Below, piece after piece: positions 19,030 to 29,315 of a stretch of DNA of 64,000 nt. A model generated the notes under the pieces. That model made no database searches, was not told the origin of the DNA, and saw nothing but the letters and a program-made list of their open reading frames with translations. The position numbers were made by a program, and so were the translations under genes. Source of the DNA: JAXLRU01 sp046330935 (GTDB lineage Bacteria; Actinomycetota; Actinomycetes; Actinomycetales; Kineosporiaceae); assembly GCA_046330935.1 (NCBI GenBank), contig JAXLRU010000002.1:434001-498000 (forward strand). Direction: 5' to 3'. The first letter of the stretch is position 1, and the number at the start of each line of letters is the position of its first letter.

Positions 19030-19509
19030 TCAGCCAACGATGGGGCGTCCGTCAGCGTCGACCATCCACGTGTTGGCGACCGCGTCAACGACGCGAGCGT
19101 CGAGGACCCCCCGGACGCGCCACTCCTGGGCGCGAGCCTGCGCTTCGCTGTCGACGGCGAAGACCTCGCGACCCTCGAGGCAGTGGGGTCCGCCCGTCAC
19201 GAGAATGTGGACCTGGCGGTTGTCCCCTCCCAGTACGCCTCCGTCGGATGCGACGAAAGGGCGGTCCTCGACGAGGTTGGGCACCTGACCCAGCCTGTGG
19301 AGTGCCTCGTGGACCAGGCGCCTGGCCGTCTCTTCGTCGCCCGTGACCGCAGCAAGAGTCAGGGCCGCTTCCCCCGCCTCAGCGGGAGCCCTGTCGCTCC
19401 TTGACGGCGAGAGGTAGACGAGCCAGCAGGTGGACGGGCCGGACCGCCTGCGGAAAGTAGAAACCACGTCACCCACCGCAATCCAGAGAAACCCGCTCGG
19501 GATAAACAC
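19030..19509 (-). CDS. hypothetical protein
   Basis: Up to 159 residues from GTG 19509; a GTG at 19476 would avoid most of the overlap with the upstream gene. No signal peptide or known motif is recognised. The central part (VTGDEETARRLVHEALHRL) looks helical, followed by a beta-rich segment (VHILVTGGPHCLEGREVFAV). The start lies within the end of the secreted-protein gene, so the two are probably co-transcribed. Confidence 0.5.
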   Translation of the reverse strand: MFIPSGFLWIAVGDVVSTFRRRSGPSTCWLVYLSPSRSDRAPAEAGEAALTLAAVTGDEETARRLVHEALHRLGQVPNLVEDRPFVASDGGVLGGDNRQVHILVTGGPHCLEGREVFAVDSEAQARAQEWRVRGVLDARVVDAVANTWMVDADGRPIVG

Positions 19510-20062
19510 GCGCGTAGTAGGTCTTACCCCCGTAGACGACCGTCCCCAGGGTCGTACTGCCCCAGCCCGTCTCTTCGTCGCTGTCGCACGCGAATTCCAC
19601 GTTCTTCTGCTGCAACGAACTCTGTCCTTGATTTCCCGCCGTGCGGGTGCCCTTCAGGCGCCACCAGATCAGGAATTTGTACCGCATGTCCGTGGAGTGG
19701 TTGATGCTCGTCACCGCTGCGCTGCACTTCGTCTGGGGCTTCGTCCCGACCCAGCCGTTTGATCGTAGGCGGATCGGTGAGGGGTAGAGCGTGCACGGCC
19801 CGAAAGACACCGATCCCGCGGCCAGCTCACCTGCTTCCAAGCGATCGAGGGTCGTCAGCGCCTGGCCGAGACTGGCGGCTGCGACGTAGCGGCCCCCATG
19901 GGGCCCCGCCACGCCGGTGGGGGGTTTCCTTGACGCCGTCGCCAACGACGCGGTCCGCGCGTCGGCCCTCGACCCACCCGTGCCCGCAGTGCTGCCACTG
20001 ACGACGCCCGTCATGGACAGGAGGACTGACAGGCCCCCCCCGACCACTGCACGAACTCGCAT
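19469..20062 (-). CDS. small secreted protein
   Basis: The frame opens at 20152, but ATG 20062 has GGGGGTT upstream and is followed directly by a signal peptide (VRAVVGGGLSVLLSMTGVV), giving about 197 residues. The mature part has four cysteines (FGPCTLYP, TKCSAAV, EFACDSD, SLDCGG) consistent with two disulphides, and a C-terminal beta-rich region. Function unknown. It is divergent from pglW, with about 165 nt between the starts, and bounds the BREX island on its left. Confidence 0.6.
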   Translation of the reverse strand: MRVRAVVGGGLSVLLSMTGVVSGSTAGTGGSRADARTASLATASRKPPTGVAGPHGGRYVAAASLGQALTTLDRLEAGELAAGSVSFGPCTLYPSPIRLRSNGWVGTKPQTKCSAAVTSINHSTDMRYKFLIWWRLKGTRTAGNQGQSSLQQKNVEFACDSDEETGWGSTTLGTVVYGGKTYYARVYPERVSLDCGG

Positions 20063-20226
20063 ACCGCTAACCCCCAGTTGTGCGCTTGCGTCGCGTCGGT
20101 AAACCCTACAGCGCCCTTGCCCGCCCCTCAGGCGCTCCCGCTTGCGCGCCAAGGAGGACAGGGCGGCCCGCTATGGTGACGAGCAGGCGACCGATGGCGA
20201 GCGCGCGGGGCTTGAGGGGTGATCAG

Positions 20227-23200
20227 GTGACGGCGTCCGGCGAGCGGTGGGTCGAGGTGACGCCGTCGCAGTTCGCCCACGAGCAGGACGGCCTGGAGCG
20301 CATTCGGGCGATCATCCCTGACGAGACCCCGTTCCGTGCCTGGTCCAACGTGGAGTTCCGGGACTCGCGGGGTCGCTGGCACGAGGTCGACCTGTTGCTG
20401 CTGGGGCGGGGCGCCCTGCACCTGATCGAGCTCAAGTACTACTCCGGGACACTACGGGGCGACGACCAGCGGTGGGCACGGGACGGCCGCCGTCCCGAGG
20501 ATTCGCCGCTGAAGCTGGCGCGCCGCAAGGCGCAGTACCTGGCGAGCCGGCTCACGGACGAGCTACGGGTGTGGGCGGCGGAGAAGCGGACGACGATCCC
20601 GGACCCGCGTGACGTCATCCCGTTCGTGCAGGAGTCGGTGTTCCTGCACCACCCCGACATGCGCTGCCTGTTGAGCCCGTCGAGCGCGCTCGGCTTGTAC
20701 GGGCTGGACGGCAACGAGGCACGTAGCGGTCTGCCCGGCATCTCGGAACTGGTCCGGCAGCCGGCGGGGCGGCGGGCGGTGGGTCGCAACCAGGAGCTGA
20801 TCCTCGTCGAGCTCCTGGCCCGGATCGGTCTGGTCCAGCGCCGCGAGCGTGAGGCCGGCTCGTGGGTGATCGAGGACCAGGCGATCGATTCGGGTACGGG
20901 CTGGCAGGACTGGTTGGCCTCGCACAAGGTGGTGGCCACCGACAGGGCCCGAATCCGGTTCCACGTGCTGGCACCGTCGGCGGGCCAGCAGGAGCGGGCC
21001 GCGGCACGGCAGGTGGCCGAGCACGAGTTCCGGTTGATGTCGCGGCTGCAACACGACGGCCTGCTGCGCCCGCGCGACCTGGTGGAGTCCGAGCTCGGAA
21101 TCGGCACCGTCTACCCGTACGACCCGCAGTGGCAGCGGCTCGACCTGTGGCTGGCCGATCAGCGTCAGGGCGTGCCCTTGCCGACGCAGCTGTCGATGAT
21201 CCGCCAGATCGGCGAGGCTCTGCAGTACGCGCACAACAACAAGGTCGTCCACCGTGGGTTGTCGCCGCTGGCGGTGTGGGTGTGGCAGGTGCCGGGGACG
21301 GCCGACGTCAAGGTCAGGGTGGGTGACTGGCAGACCGCCGGGTCGGCGCAGCGGGCGAGCGCGACGCAGGGCGCGACCCGGGGCGTGACGACGTTGTTCG
21401 GGCTGCCGGGCGGCGAGGAGTCGCAGGGGCTGGCAGAGGTGTTCACGCCGCCGGAGAACCTCTGGTCACCCGACGCCGATCGGGTGCGCCTGGACGTCTA
21501 CGCCTGGGGTTCTCTGGCCTTCTACCTGCTCACGGGCGCGGCGCCGGCGGCGTCGAGCGCCGCGTTGAAGCAGCGCTTGCGCGAGCAGCAGGGCCTGGAC
21601 CTGGCGATCGAGCTGCCCCAGGTGTCGAGCACGGTGCGCTCGCTGGTGCTGAAGGCGACCCGGCCGTCGCCGAGTCAGCGGACTCCGGACGTGACGACGG
21701 CGCTGGCGCAGTTGTCTGCGGCGGAGCGGGAGGCGGCGACGGGTGACGACCGCGTCGACCCGTTGGACGCCGTCCCGGGCACGGTCCTGGACGGCCGGTT
21801 CCGCCTGGACAAGCGGTTGGGTCAGGGGTCGACGGCGGTCGGCCTGCAGGTGGAGGACCTGCTCGCCGAGGGTGCCGACACGACGCGCGTGTTGAAGGTC
21901 GCCCTGGACGAGGCGGCGGCGGCGCGCCTGGACGACGAGGCGGCGGTGCTGTCGCGGCTGAAGGGGCCACGGTTCGTCCGTCTGGTGGAGGGCCCGCTGG
22001 TCGTGGGCGGGCGGCGGGCGTTGCTGCTGGAGAGCGCGGGCGAGTCCACGCTGGCCGACGTCCTGCGCCACCGCACCCGCCTCTCGCTGGACCTGTTGGA
22101 GCGGTACGGCACGGACGTCCTGGACATGCTCGTGGCCCTGGACAAGGCGGGCGTCGACCACCGCGACATCAAGCCCGCGAACCTGGGCGTGCGGGAGGGC
22201 CGCGGCGACCGGCAGAAGCACCTGGTGCTGTTCGACTTCTCGCTGTCGGGGGCGGCTGCGGCGGCCACGAGCGCGGGCACCCCGCCCTACCTGGACCCGT
22301 TCCTCGGCGGGACGCGTAACCGCTACGACTCGGCGGCGGAGCGGTACGCGGCGGCGGTCGTGCTGTTCGAGATGGCGACGGGCGCGACGCCGGTGCACGG
22401 GGACGGTGACGCCGACCCGGCGACGGTCCCCGACGCGCCGACGGTGGAGCTCGAGGCGTTCGACCCGGCGCTGGCGGCAGGCCTGGTGCCGTTCTTCCGG
22501 ACGGCGCTGGCGCGGGACGCGCGGGAGCGTCACCACACGGCGGAGCAGATGCGCGCGGAGTGGCTGGCGCTGTTCTCGGGTGGGGCGACGACGCAGCCGG
22601 ACGATTCGGACGACGAGTTGGCGGGCCGCGCGACGCTGACCACGCCGTTGCGGGACTCGGGGTTGACGGCGCGGGCGCTGTCGGCGTTGGAGCCGTACGA
22701 CGTCCACACGGTCGGGGAGCTGCTGACGATCGACCCGGTGCGCCTGAGCCGGCTGCGGGGGGTGGCGAATGCGACGCGGGGGCAGATCACCGCGCGGATG
22801 AAGGAGTGGAAGGCCCGGCTGGGGACGGCGGGGGTCGCACGCCGTCCGGGGCGCGCTTTGACGCCGTCGGATGCCGCTGACCTCCTGCACCGGGTGGCGG
22901 CGACGCCGCGGACGCCGTCGCGGGGCGCGATGGTCCGGCTCGTCCTCGGGTTCGCGGGGGACGTGGAGGCGTTCGCGACGCAGGCGGTGCTGGCGGCGCG
23001 GTTGGACCCGCCGGTGACGCCGGCGCGCGCGGGTCAGCTGCTGGACGCGCTGCAGGGGGTGTGGGCGGCCGACGCGGAGGCGTGCGAGCTACTGGAGTCG
23101 CTGTCGGGTCGGGTCTCGGCGGGGCTGAGCGAGCTGGGTGAGGTGGCGACGGTCGCGGAGCTGACGCGGGTCGTCGCGGAGTCGTTGGCGGAGGAGCCGC

Positions 23201-24447
23201 ACCCGGACGAGCGGCTGCTGCGGGGGTTGTTGCGTCTGGCGTTGGACCGGCGGCGGGCGACGTTCCGGGCGGACGACGCGAAGCCGACGCCGGTGTGGGT
23301 GCGGCGCCGCGGCGGGGTGGTGACGTTGCTGGCGTCGGATCCGGCGCTGTTCGACGTCGCGGAGTCGTTGGGCGCGGAGGCGGACCGGATCGTCGCGGCT
23401 GCGGGCGACGCGGAGCGGGTGCTGGTGCCGGCGGCGCGGGTGCGGACCCGGTTGGACCTGGCCGTGCCGCCCGCGCAGGGGCAGGGGGCGTTGGCGGAGC
23501 CGTCGCGGCGGGTGGCGTTGGCGGCTGCGGCGTCGACGAGGGCTGCGGCCTCGGGCAACGGGGACCTGCACCACCGCGACCTGTCGGCGACGGCTGCGGT
23601 GGCGTCGACGTTCGCGGGGTTCGGCGGGCTGGAGTTGACGGCGGTGGAGCTGCGGGACCGGGTGCGGGTGCGGTTCCCCGCGCTGGCGGACCTGCCGACG
23701 AGGCCGGTGTTGGACGCGGTGGTCCGCGACGCGGGTTTGCCGCTGGTGTTCGACGACCGCAGGGGCGCGTACCGGGCGGTGGAGGCGGGCGGGGCGACGA
23801 CGGGCCTGGAGCCGCGGCGTCCGACGACGTTGGCGTTGACGACGTCGCCGGTGGGGGTGACGGGGGCGCTGGGGGCCCGGTTGGAGGCGTCGTTGGCGAG
23901 CCGGTCGTTCGTGGCGTTGGGCGTGTACGCGGACAGGATGCGCCGGTTCGCCGACGTCGCGGAGCACCGGTATGGCGCGACGGTGCTGGACCTCACGCAG
24001 GTGCTGTTGGAGTCGTTGCGGGCGTCGTCGGCGGCGGCGAAGGTGCCGTGGCAGGAGGTGCGCCGGGCGGACACGGCCGGCGCGTCGACGACGGCAGGGC
24101 GCGGGTTGAGCGCGTTGGTGCAGCGGGCGTGGCCCGACGTCGAGGCCGCGGTCGAGCGGGCGTTGGCGGACGGCGACGGCCGGGCGCCGTTGTTGTTGAC
24201 GGAGGCCGCGCCGCTGGCGCGGTACGACAACGTGGCGCTGCTGTCGCGGTGGACGGATCTGGCGGCGGCGCGGGCCCGGGCGGTGTGGCTGCTGGTGCCG
24301 CAGCTCGGGGGCAACTACGGGCCGCTGGTGGACGGGCGTCCGGTGCCGTTGGCGGCGCCGAACCAGTTCGTGGTGCTCGACAACGAGTGGATCGACAGCA
24401 TGGCCGCCGCCCCGTCCGGGGTGGCAGGCGTGCAGAGGGAGTCCTGA
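20227..24447 (+). CDS. pglW: BREX type 2 serine/threonine kinase PglW with NERD domain
   Basis: GTG 20227 follows GAGGGG by seven bases and gives 1406 residues; ATGs at 20173 and 20194 are alternatives. The order is: NERD nuclease-related domain (about 15-130; HEVDLLLLGRGALHLIELKY, with the D and E-x-K residues); a degenerate kinase fold (about 225-480) in which the catalytic loop reads HRGLSPLAVW; a second kinase domain (about 515-790) with HRDIKPANLG (His about 645) and a DFS instead of DFG; a helix-hairpin-helix segment (about 803-865; YDVHTVGELLTID); and a long C-terminal region. PglW is the regulatory kinase of Pgl/BREX type 2 phage defence. pglX follows after three bases. Confidence 0.92.
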   Translation: MTASGERWVEVTPSQFAHEQDGLERIRAIIPDETPFRAWSNVEFRDSRGRWHEVDLLLLGRGALHLIELKYYSGTLRGDDQRWARDGRRPEDSPLKLARRKAQYLASRLTDELRVWAAEKRTTIPDPRDVIPFVQESVFLHHPDMRCLLSPSSALGLYGLDGNEARSGLPGISELVRQPAGRRAVGRNQELILVELLARIGLVQRREREAGSWVIEDQAIDSGTGWQDWLASHKVVATDRARIRFHVLAPSAGQQERAAARQVAEHEFRLMSRLQHDGLLRPRDLVESELGIGTVYPYDPQWQRLDLWLADQRQGVPLPTQLSMIRQIGEALQYAHNNKVVHRGLSPLAVWVWQVPGTADVKVRVGDWQTAGSAQRASATQGATRGVTTLFGLPGGEESQGLAEVFTPPENLWSPDADRVRLDVYAWGSLAFYLLTGAAPAASSAALKQRLREQQGLDLAIELPQVSSTVRSLVLKATRPSPSQRTPDVTTALAQLSAAEREAATGDDRVDPLDAVPGTVLDGRFRLDKRLGQGSTAVGLQVEDLLAEGADTTRVLKVALDEAAAARLDDEAAVLSRLKGPRFVRLVEGPLVVGGRRALLLESAGESTLADVLRHRTRLSLDLLERYGTDVLDMLVALDKAGVDHRDIKPANLGVREGRGDRQKHLVLFDFSLSGAAAAATSAGTPPYLDPFLGGTRNRYDSAAERYAAAVVLFEMATGATPVHGDGDADPATVPDAPTVELEAFDPALAAGLVPFFRTALARDARERHHTAEQMRAEWLALFSGGATTQPDDSDDELAGRATLTTPLRDSGLTARALSALEPYDVHTVGELLTIDPVRLSRLRGVANATRGQITARMKEWKARLGTAGVARRPGRALTPSDAADLLHRVAATPRTPSRGAMVRLVLGFAGDVEAFATQAVLAARLDPPVTPARAGQLLDALQGVWAADAEACELLESLSGRVSAGLSELGEVATVAELTRVVAESLAEEPHPDERLLRGLLRLALDRRRATFRADDAKPTPVWVRRRGGVVTLLASDPALFDVAESLGAEADRIVAAAGDAERVLVPAARVRTRLDLAVPPAQGQGALAEPSRRVALAAAASTRAAASGNGDLHHRDLSATAAVASTFAGFGGLELTAVELRDRVRVRFPALADLPTRPVLDAVVRDAGLPLVFDDRRGAYRAVEAGGATTGLEPRRPTTLALTTSPVGVTGALGARLEASLASRSFVALGVYADRMRRFADVAEHRYGATVLDLTQVLLESLRASSAAAKVPWQEVRRADTAGASTTAGRGLSALVQRAWPDVEAAVERALADGDGRAPLLLTEAAPLARYDNVALLSRWTDLAAARARAVWLLVPQLGGNYGPLVDGRPVPLAAPNQFVVLDNEWIDSMAAAPSGVAGVQRES

Positions 24448-24450
24448 GCG

Positions 24451-27400
24451 GTGGCGGTCTCGTCGGGTCTGACGGCGGCGTTGAAGCGGGTCGTGCTGGA
24501 GCTGGAGAGTGACCTGCGCCAGCGCGTGGAGTCGCAGCCGGACGTGCGGGGCCGGTGGACCGTCGAGCATCAGCAGGCGGTGAACCGCGAGCGGACGGCG
24601 ATGTCGTGGGTGGAGTGGCGCGACGACCGCGTCACGCAGGCCGCGGTCGCGTGGGTGCTGACGACGGTGTTCGTCCGGTTCTGCGAGGACAACGCGCTGC
24701 TCAAGCCGGTGTGGATCGCGGGGCCGGAGCGGCGGCGGCAGGAGGCGCTGGACGCGGAGCTGGCGTACTTCCGGCAGCACCCGGAGGAGACCGACCGCGA
24801 GTGGCTGCTGCAGGCCGTCTCTTACCTGGGGTCGCTGCGGGCGACGAAGGAGCTGGTGGAGTCGCACTCGCCGCTGTGGTCGGTGTCGCCGTCGGGCCCG
24901 GCCGCGAAGCGGCTGATCGCGTTCTGGCGGGAGCGGACGGCCGACGGTTCGCTCGTGTGGGACCTGCACGACCCGGAGCTGTCGACGCGGTTCCTCGGGG
25001 ATCTCTATCAGGACCTCTCGGACTACGCCGAAGACGTTCGCCCTGCTGCAGACGCCCGAGTTCGTCGAGGAGTTCATCCTCGACCAGACCCTCGAACCGG
25101 CCCTGCGCGAGCGGCCCTCGAGGGGTTCTCGATGATCGACCCGACGTGCGGGTCGGGGCACTTCCTGCTCGGGGCCTTCGCCCGGCTCAACGACCGCGCT
25201 GGGCGTCGGCCGCGCCAGGGCTGGAGGTGCAGGCACGGAGGTGCGAAGGCCCTGGACGCCGTTCACGGGGTCGACCTCAACCCCTTCGCCGTGGCGGTCA
25301 CGCAGTTCGCCTGGTGGTGGCGGCCTTCAGGGCGTGTGAGTTGGCGCGACTGGAGGATGCACCGGGGTTCACCTTCCATCTCGCCAGCGGAGATTCGCTG
25401 CTCCACGGGGGCGGCCAGGGAGCGCTCGACGAGCTGACCGGCCTCGATCTCAGTGCGGGGACGTTCGCCTACCAGAGCGAGGACGTCGCCCTGCTCGATC
25501 GGCTCTGATGCCCGGACAGTACGACGTGGTAGTGGGAAATCCGCCGTACATCACGGTGAAGGACAACACGCTCAACGCCCGCTACCGGGCTCGATACCCG
25601 AAGGTCTACCGACAAGTATGCGTTGACAGTGCCATTCTGCAGCGCTTCTTCCAGCTCGCGCGCCTAAGCAAGAGTGACCGTCCCGCGGGGTGGACGGGGC
25701 AGATCACGTCGAACTCATTCCTTGAGCGGGAGTTCGGGTCGAAGCTGATCCGAGGAGTTCCTGAGCATGCAGGATCTGCGGCTGGTCGTGGATACCTCTG
25801 GCGCCTACATTCCCGGGCACGGCACGCCGACCGTAATCCTCGTCCCGGCCGCCCACGAAGCCTTCATGGGGGCAACACCGTCAGGCCGTCCTCGGAGTGC
25901 GGAGCGAGCCGGGCCAGCCGGACTTGACCCGGCGATCGGCCTGGTCTGGCGTTCAATCGTTGACAACATCAACTTGGCGGAGTTCGACAACAGGTACGTC
26001 TCAGTCACCGACCTCCCCGGACTGCGCTCGACACTCACCCGTGGAGCTTGAGCGGTGGCGGCGCCAGCGCAATGGTATCCACGCTGGAAGCGGAAACGCT
26101 CGCGGCTTGGAGGGATCACATATCGAATTGGATTTGTCGGCATCATGGGCTCTGACGACGCAGGTAGTCGTTCGAACGCTTATGCAGGCGATTCGGACTC
26201 GGGTGAGCAGGTCTCGGCCCCGGTCTTGGCGACCTGGTGCGCGACTACAGAGCGGTCAGCGACACTGCCGCATGGTTCCCCTACGATGACACCCTTAGCA
26301 GCACCATTTCCGAGAAGCGATCAGCTTGGGCGCGCCACCATTGGGGGAATGCCGGGCCGAATTGAAGAACAGGCCAACTTTCTCCGGGGGTACCTACGAA
26401 ACCGATGGTCGACACTGGCTTGAATGGCATCAGCTACCCAAGGACCGAGGGGCTTCCAAGTATTCCCTGGCCTTTGCGGAAGTGGCAACGCATAACCATT
26501 TCGTGCTTGATCGCCAAGGAAAATTGTTCAAGCAAACGGCGCCGGTCGTGAAACTTCCCCAGGGTCGACTGATGACGAACTTCCTGGCACTGTTGGGTAT
26601 TCTCAATTCATCCTCCGCCTGCTTCTGGCTTAAGCAGAAATGCCACGGCAAGGGCAACGGGGGAATCAATGGGGGATTTGCGTCAAGCGAATGGGAAAGA
26701 TTCTTCCAATTCTTGGAACGACCATCAAGGACTTCCCGCTACACTCGAACCCTGCCGACCACAAGGGCGCGCGTCCTCGACCAGGCCGCCACGTCGTCGT
26801 CCGCGAAGTTCGCCGCCGTGCTCGGCGCCGACGCGCCCGCACCGTCCGCCGACGGCCCTGGGCGACCTGCACGTCGAGCTCCAGCGCACGCGCGGGCTGA
26901 TGATCGCAGAGCAGGAGGAGCTCGACTGGGAGGTGTACCGCCTGTACGGCCTGCTCGACGAGGACGTGACGTACAGCGGGGGCGAGCTGCCCGGCGTCCG
27001 GCTCGGGGAACGCGCGTTCGAGATCGCGCTGGCGCGCAAGGTCGCGGCGGGCGAGGAGTCGACGGCGTGGTTCGCCCGGCACGGCTCGACTCCTATCACG
27101 GAGGTCCCCGCGCACTGGCCGGCCGCGTACCAGGAGATGGTGCAGCGCCGGCTCGACCTGATGGAGTCGAACAAGTTCATCAACCTCCTGGAGAGGCCGG
27201 AGTACAAGCGGCGCTGGGCGAGCGAACCGTGGGAGAAGCGGGTCGAGAAGGCCCTGCGCGCGTGGCTGCTCGACCGGTTGGAGGCGCGGACGTACTGGTT
27301 CGACGCGCACGGCCGGCCGACGGCCCGGTCGGTCGCGCAGCTCGCGGACGCGGTGAGCCGCGATGCGGACCTCGTGCAGGTGCTGGAGCTGTGGTCGGGC

Positions 27401-28006
27401 CGCCGCGACCGCTCCGTCACCCAGAACCTCGCGGACCTGCTGGAGGACGAGTCGGTCCCGTTCCTCGCCGCGTACCGGCTGAAGGACACGGGGTTGCGCA
27501 AGCGTGAGGCGTGGGAGGAGACGTGGGACCTGCAGCGCCGCGAGGACGCCGGTGAGGCGGTCGGGACGATCCCGGTGCCACCGAAGTACACGTCGGCGGA
27601 CTTCCGCAAGCAGTCGTGGTGGCAGCACCGCGGCAAGCTCGACGTCCCCAAGGAGCGGTTCGTCCTCTACCCGGACGCGAGCCGCGAGACCGACTCGACG
27701 CAGCTGCTCGGCTGGGCCGGCTGGGACCACGCCCAACAGGCCCTCGCCCTGGCCGCCGTCATCGCCGAACGCGAGTCGGAGGGCTGGGCCGACGCCCGGC
27801 TCGTCCCGCTCGTCGCGGGCCTGGCCGAGTTGCAGCCGTGGGTCCGGCAGTGGCACGACACCACCGACCCCACCTACCAGCTCAACCTCGCCGACTACCT
27901 GGAGGAAGAACTCCGCAGCCGAGCCCACCAGGTCGGCAAGACCCTCGCCGACCTCCACGCCTGGCGCCCCGCCCCGCCCACCCGCGGCCGCAAGCCCAAG
28001 CCCTGA
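24451..28006 (+). pseudogene. pglX: BREX type 2 adenine methyltransferase PglX, disrupted by many indels
   Basis: PglX is the N6-adenine DNA methyltransferase of BREX. The 5' part (24451-25033; TTVFVRFCEDNALL) and 3' part (about 26860-28006; ALGDLHVELQRTRGLMIAEQ to the end) are intact and in good agreement with the family. The SAM motif DPTCGSGHFLLGAF and catalytic NPPYI are readable but lie in different frames. Indels can be placed near 25034, 25116, 25199, 25243, 25311, 25506, 25613, 25636, 25750, 25886 and 26035-26060, with more to 26860. The sequence between indels stays PglX-like (DTSGAYIPGHGTPTVIL, GLVWRSIVDN, LALLGILNSSSACFW). The 26460-26580 stretch has only about half G+C, unlike the flanks. 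It is either recently inactivated, a collapsed mixture of alleles, or a sequencing artefact. Confidence 0.9.
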
Positions 28007-28177
28007 GTGTGGACCGGTGACCGGTACGGCGTTGCTGGCCGGCACCGGTCGCAACCTCGGCGGGTGAGGGCAGGGACACGCCCGGCAAACAGGGCACACC
28101 GGAAGATCTAGACATAACATCCGTTTCGTGCTTGACTCCCTGAGCCAGATCGATCCACCACGAGGGGAACCATTGTC

Positions 28178-29233
28178 ATGGCTGTGGAGATCTACTCGAC
28201 CGACACCGACTCCGGGCAGGTCAGCGTCATTCGCAAGAACGGATCGGAACACCAGGTCGTCACTCGCATTCCTGTGGGAAACGCGCCACGCGGCAGCGTG
28301 AAGTTCACGTCGGACGGACGCGGGTTCGTCTGCAACACGAGCACCAATACGGTGAGCGAACTCGATGCGCTCACGCATCGGGAGATCGCCCGCATTCAGG
28401 TGGGCGCCGGCCCGCGCGGGATGGCGCTGGTGGCGGGCGAGAAGTATCTCGTCGTCTCGAACTCCGGCGCGAACACGATCTCGGTCGTCGACCTGGAGTC
28501 GCGTCAGGAGATCACGCAGGTGGCCGTGGGGCGCGATCCGCGTCACATGGCGGTCGACCCCTCCGGGGACTACGTCTACGTCTGCGTGTGGGGATCCGGC
28601 TACATCGCCGTCCTCGACGTGTCGGGGCTCGGCCGGGAGTCGCAGCAGTCCGTGCGTGAGGTCGCACGTATCCGCATCGAGGAGAACGCGTTCCCCTACA
28701 GCCTGAACGTGGACCGGCAGGGTCTTTACGCGCTCGTCGCCTGCAACGCGGTGGAATACGTGCCGGTGATCGACCTCACGACGCGGGAGATCGTCGCCCG
28801 GGTGCCCGTCGAATCCGACGGAGCGCGTGCCATCGCCTTCACACCCGATAACCGGTACGCGCTGGTCACGTTGGAGCGGACCTCCAACGTCGCGGTGATC
28901 TCGATGGAGACGTTCTCCGTCACGCGCTACATCCCGGTCGGACCCGCTCCGCGAGGCATCGCCATCGACGACAACGACGAGACCGCCTACATCTCGGCCT
29001 TCTCCCGCAACACGGTGATGCGCGCCGACGTGCCGCACCAGCCGCACTCGCTCACGGTGCTGCGACTCGCCGACGCCGATCTCGCCGTTGACGGCCCCGT
29101 GGCCTTCGAGGAGATCCGTGTCGGGCACGGGCCCTGCAGCGTGAGCGTCTTCGACAGCGAGAAGGTGAGCATCCACGCGACGGCGTTGGACACCGCCGTG
29201 CGGGACCTAGTGAATGAGGCCACGCCCGCCTGA
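28178..29233 (+). CDS. YVTN/YncE-type beta-propeller protein
   Basis: A 351-residue protein made of about seven repeats of the form VGxxPRGMAxxxDGxxxYVxN (GNAPRGSVKFTSDGRGFVCN, GAGPRGMALVAGEKYLVVSN, GRDPRHMAVDPSGDYVYVC). It has no signal peptide, so it is predicted cytoplasmic, unlike many YncE proteins. Propellers of this kind serve as binding scaffolds or occasionally as enzymes; the ligand is unknown. It is the first gene after pglX, separated by 171 nt without a recognisable feature apart from small GGCC-type repeats, and it is followed by a strong terminator. Confidence 0.72.
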   Translation: MAVEIYSTDTDSGQVSVIRKNGSEHQVVTRIPVGNAPRGSVKFTSDGRGFVCNTSTNTVSELDALTHREIARIQVGAGPRGMALVAGEKYLVVSNSGANTISVVDLESRQEITQVAVGRDPRHMAVDPSGDYVYVCVWGSGYIAVLDVSGLGRESQQSVREVARIRIEENAFPYSLNVDRQGLYALVACNAVEYVPVIDLTTREIVARVPVESDGARAIAFTPDNRYALVTLERTSNVAVISMETFSVTRYIPVGPAPRGIAIDDNDETAYISAFSRNTVMRADVPHQPHSLTVLRLADADLAVDGPVAFEEIRVGHGPCSVSVFDSEKVSIHATALDTAVRDLVNEATPA

Positions 29234-29257
29234 GGCTGGAGAACACGGCAGGAAGTC

Positions 29258-29295
29258 GGGGGTGGGGGCACGCGCTGCTGCGTGCCCCCACCCCC
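29258..29295 (+). terminator. 16-bp perfect hairpin after the propeller gene
   Basis: Arms 29258-29273 and 29280-29295 pair perfectly (GGGGGTGGGGGCACGC with its complement) around a six-base loop. It lies 24 nt after one stop and about 20 nt before the next start, so it should end or attenuate transcription into 29316. Confidence 0.75.
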
Positions 29296-29315
29296 TCACC
29301 TGGGGGACCCTCAGA

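Noticed and set aside
23089..25266. A 725-codon minus-strand frame across pglW and pglX
   Set aside because: Arg/Pro-rich shadow without domains or a ribosome site; pglW is intact on the plus strand.
24451..28006. Programmed frameshifting as an explanation of the pglX frames
   Set aside because: Too many shifts in both directions, without slippery sites, and one pair produces stop codons; programmed recoding would not need this many events.
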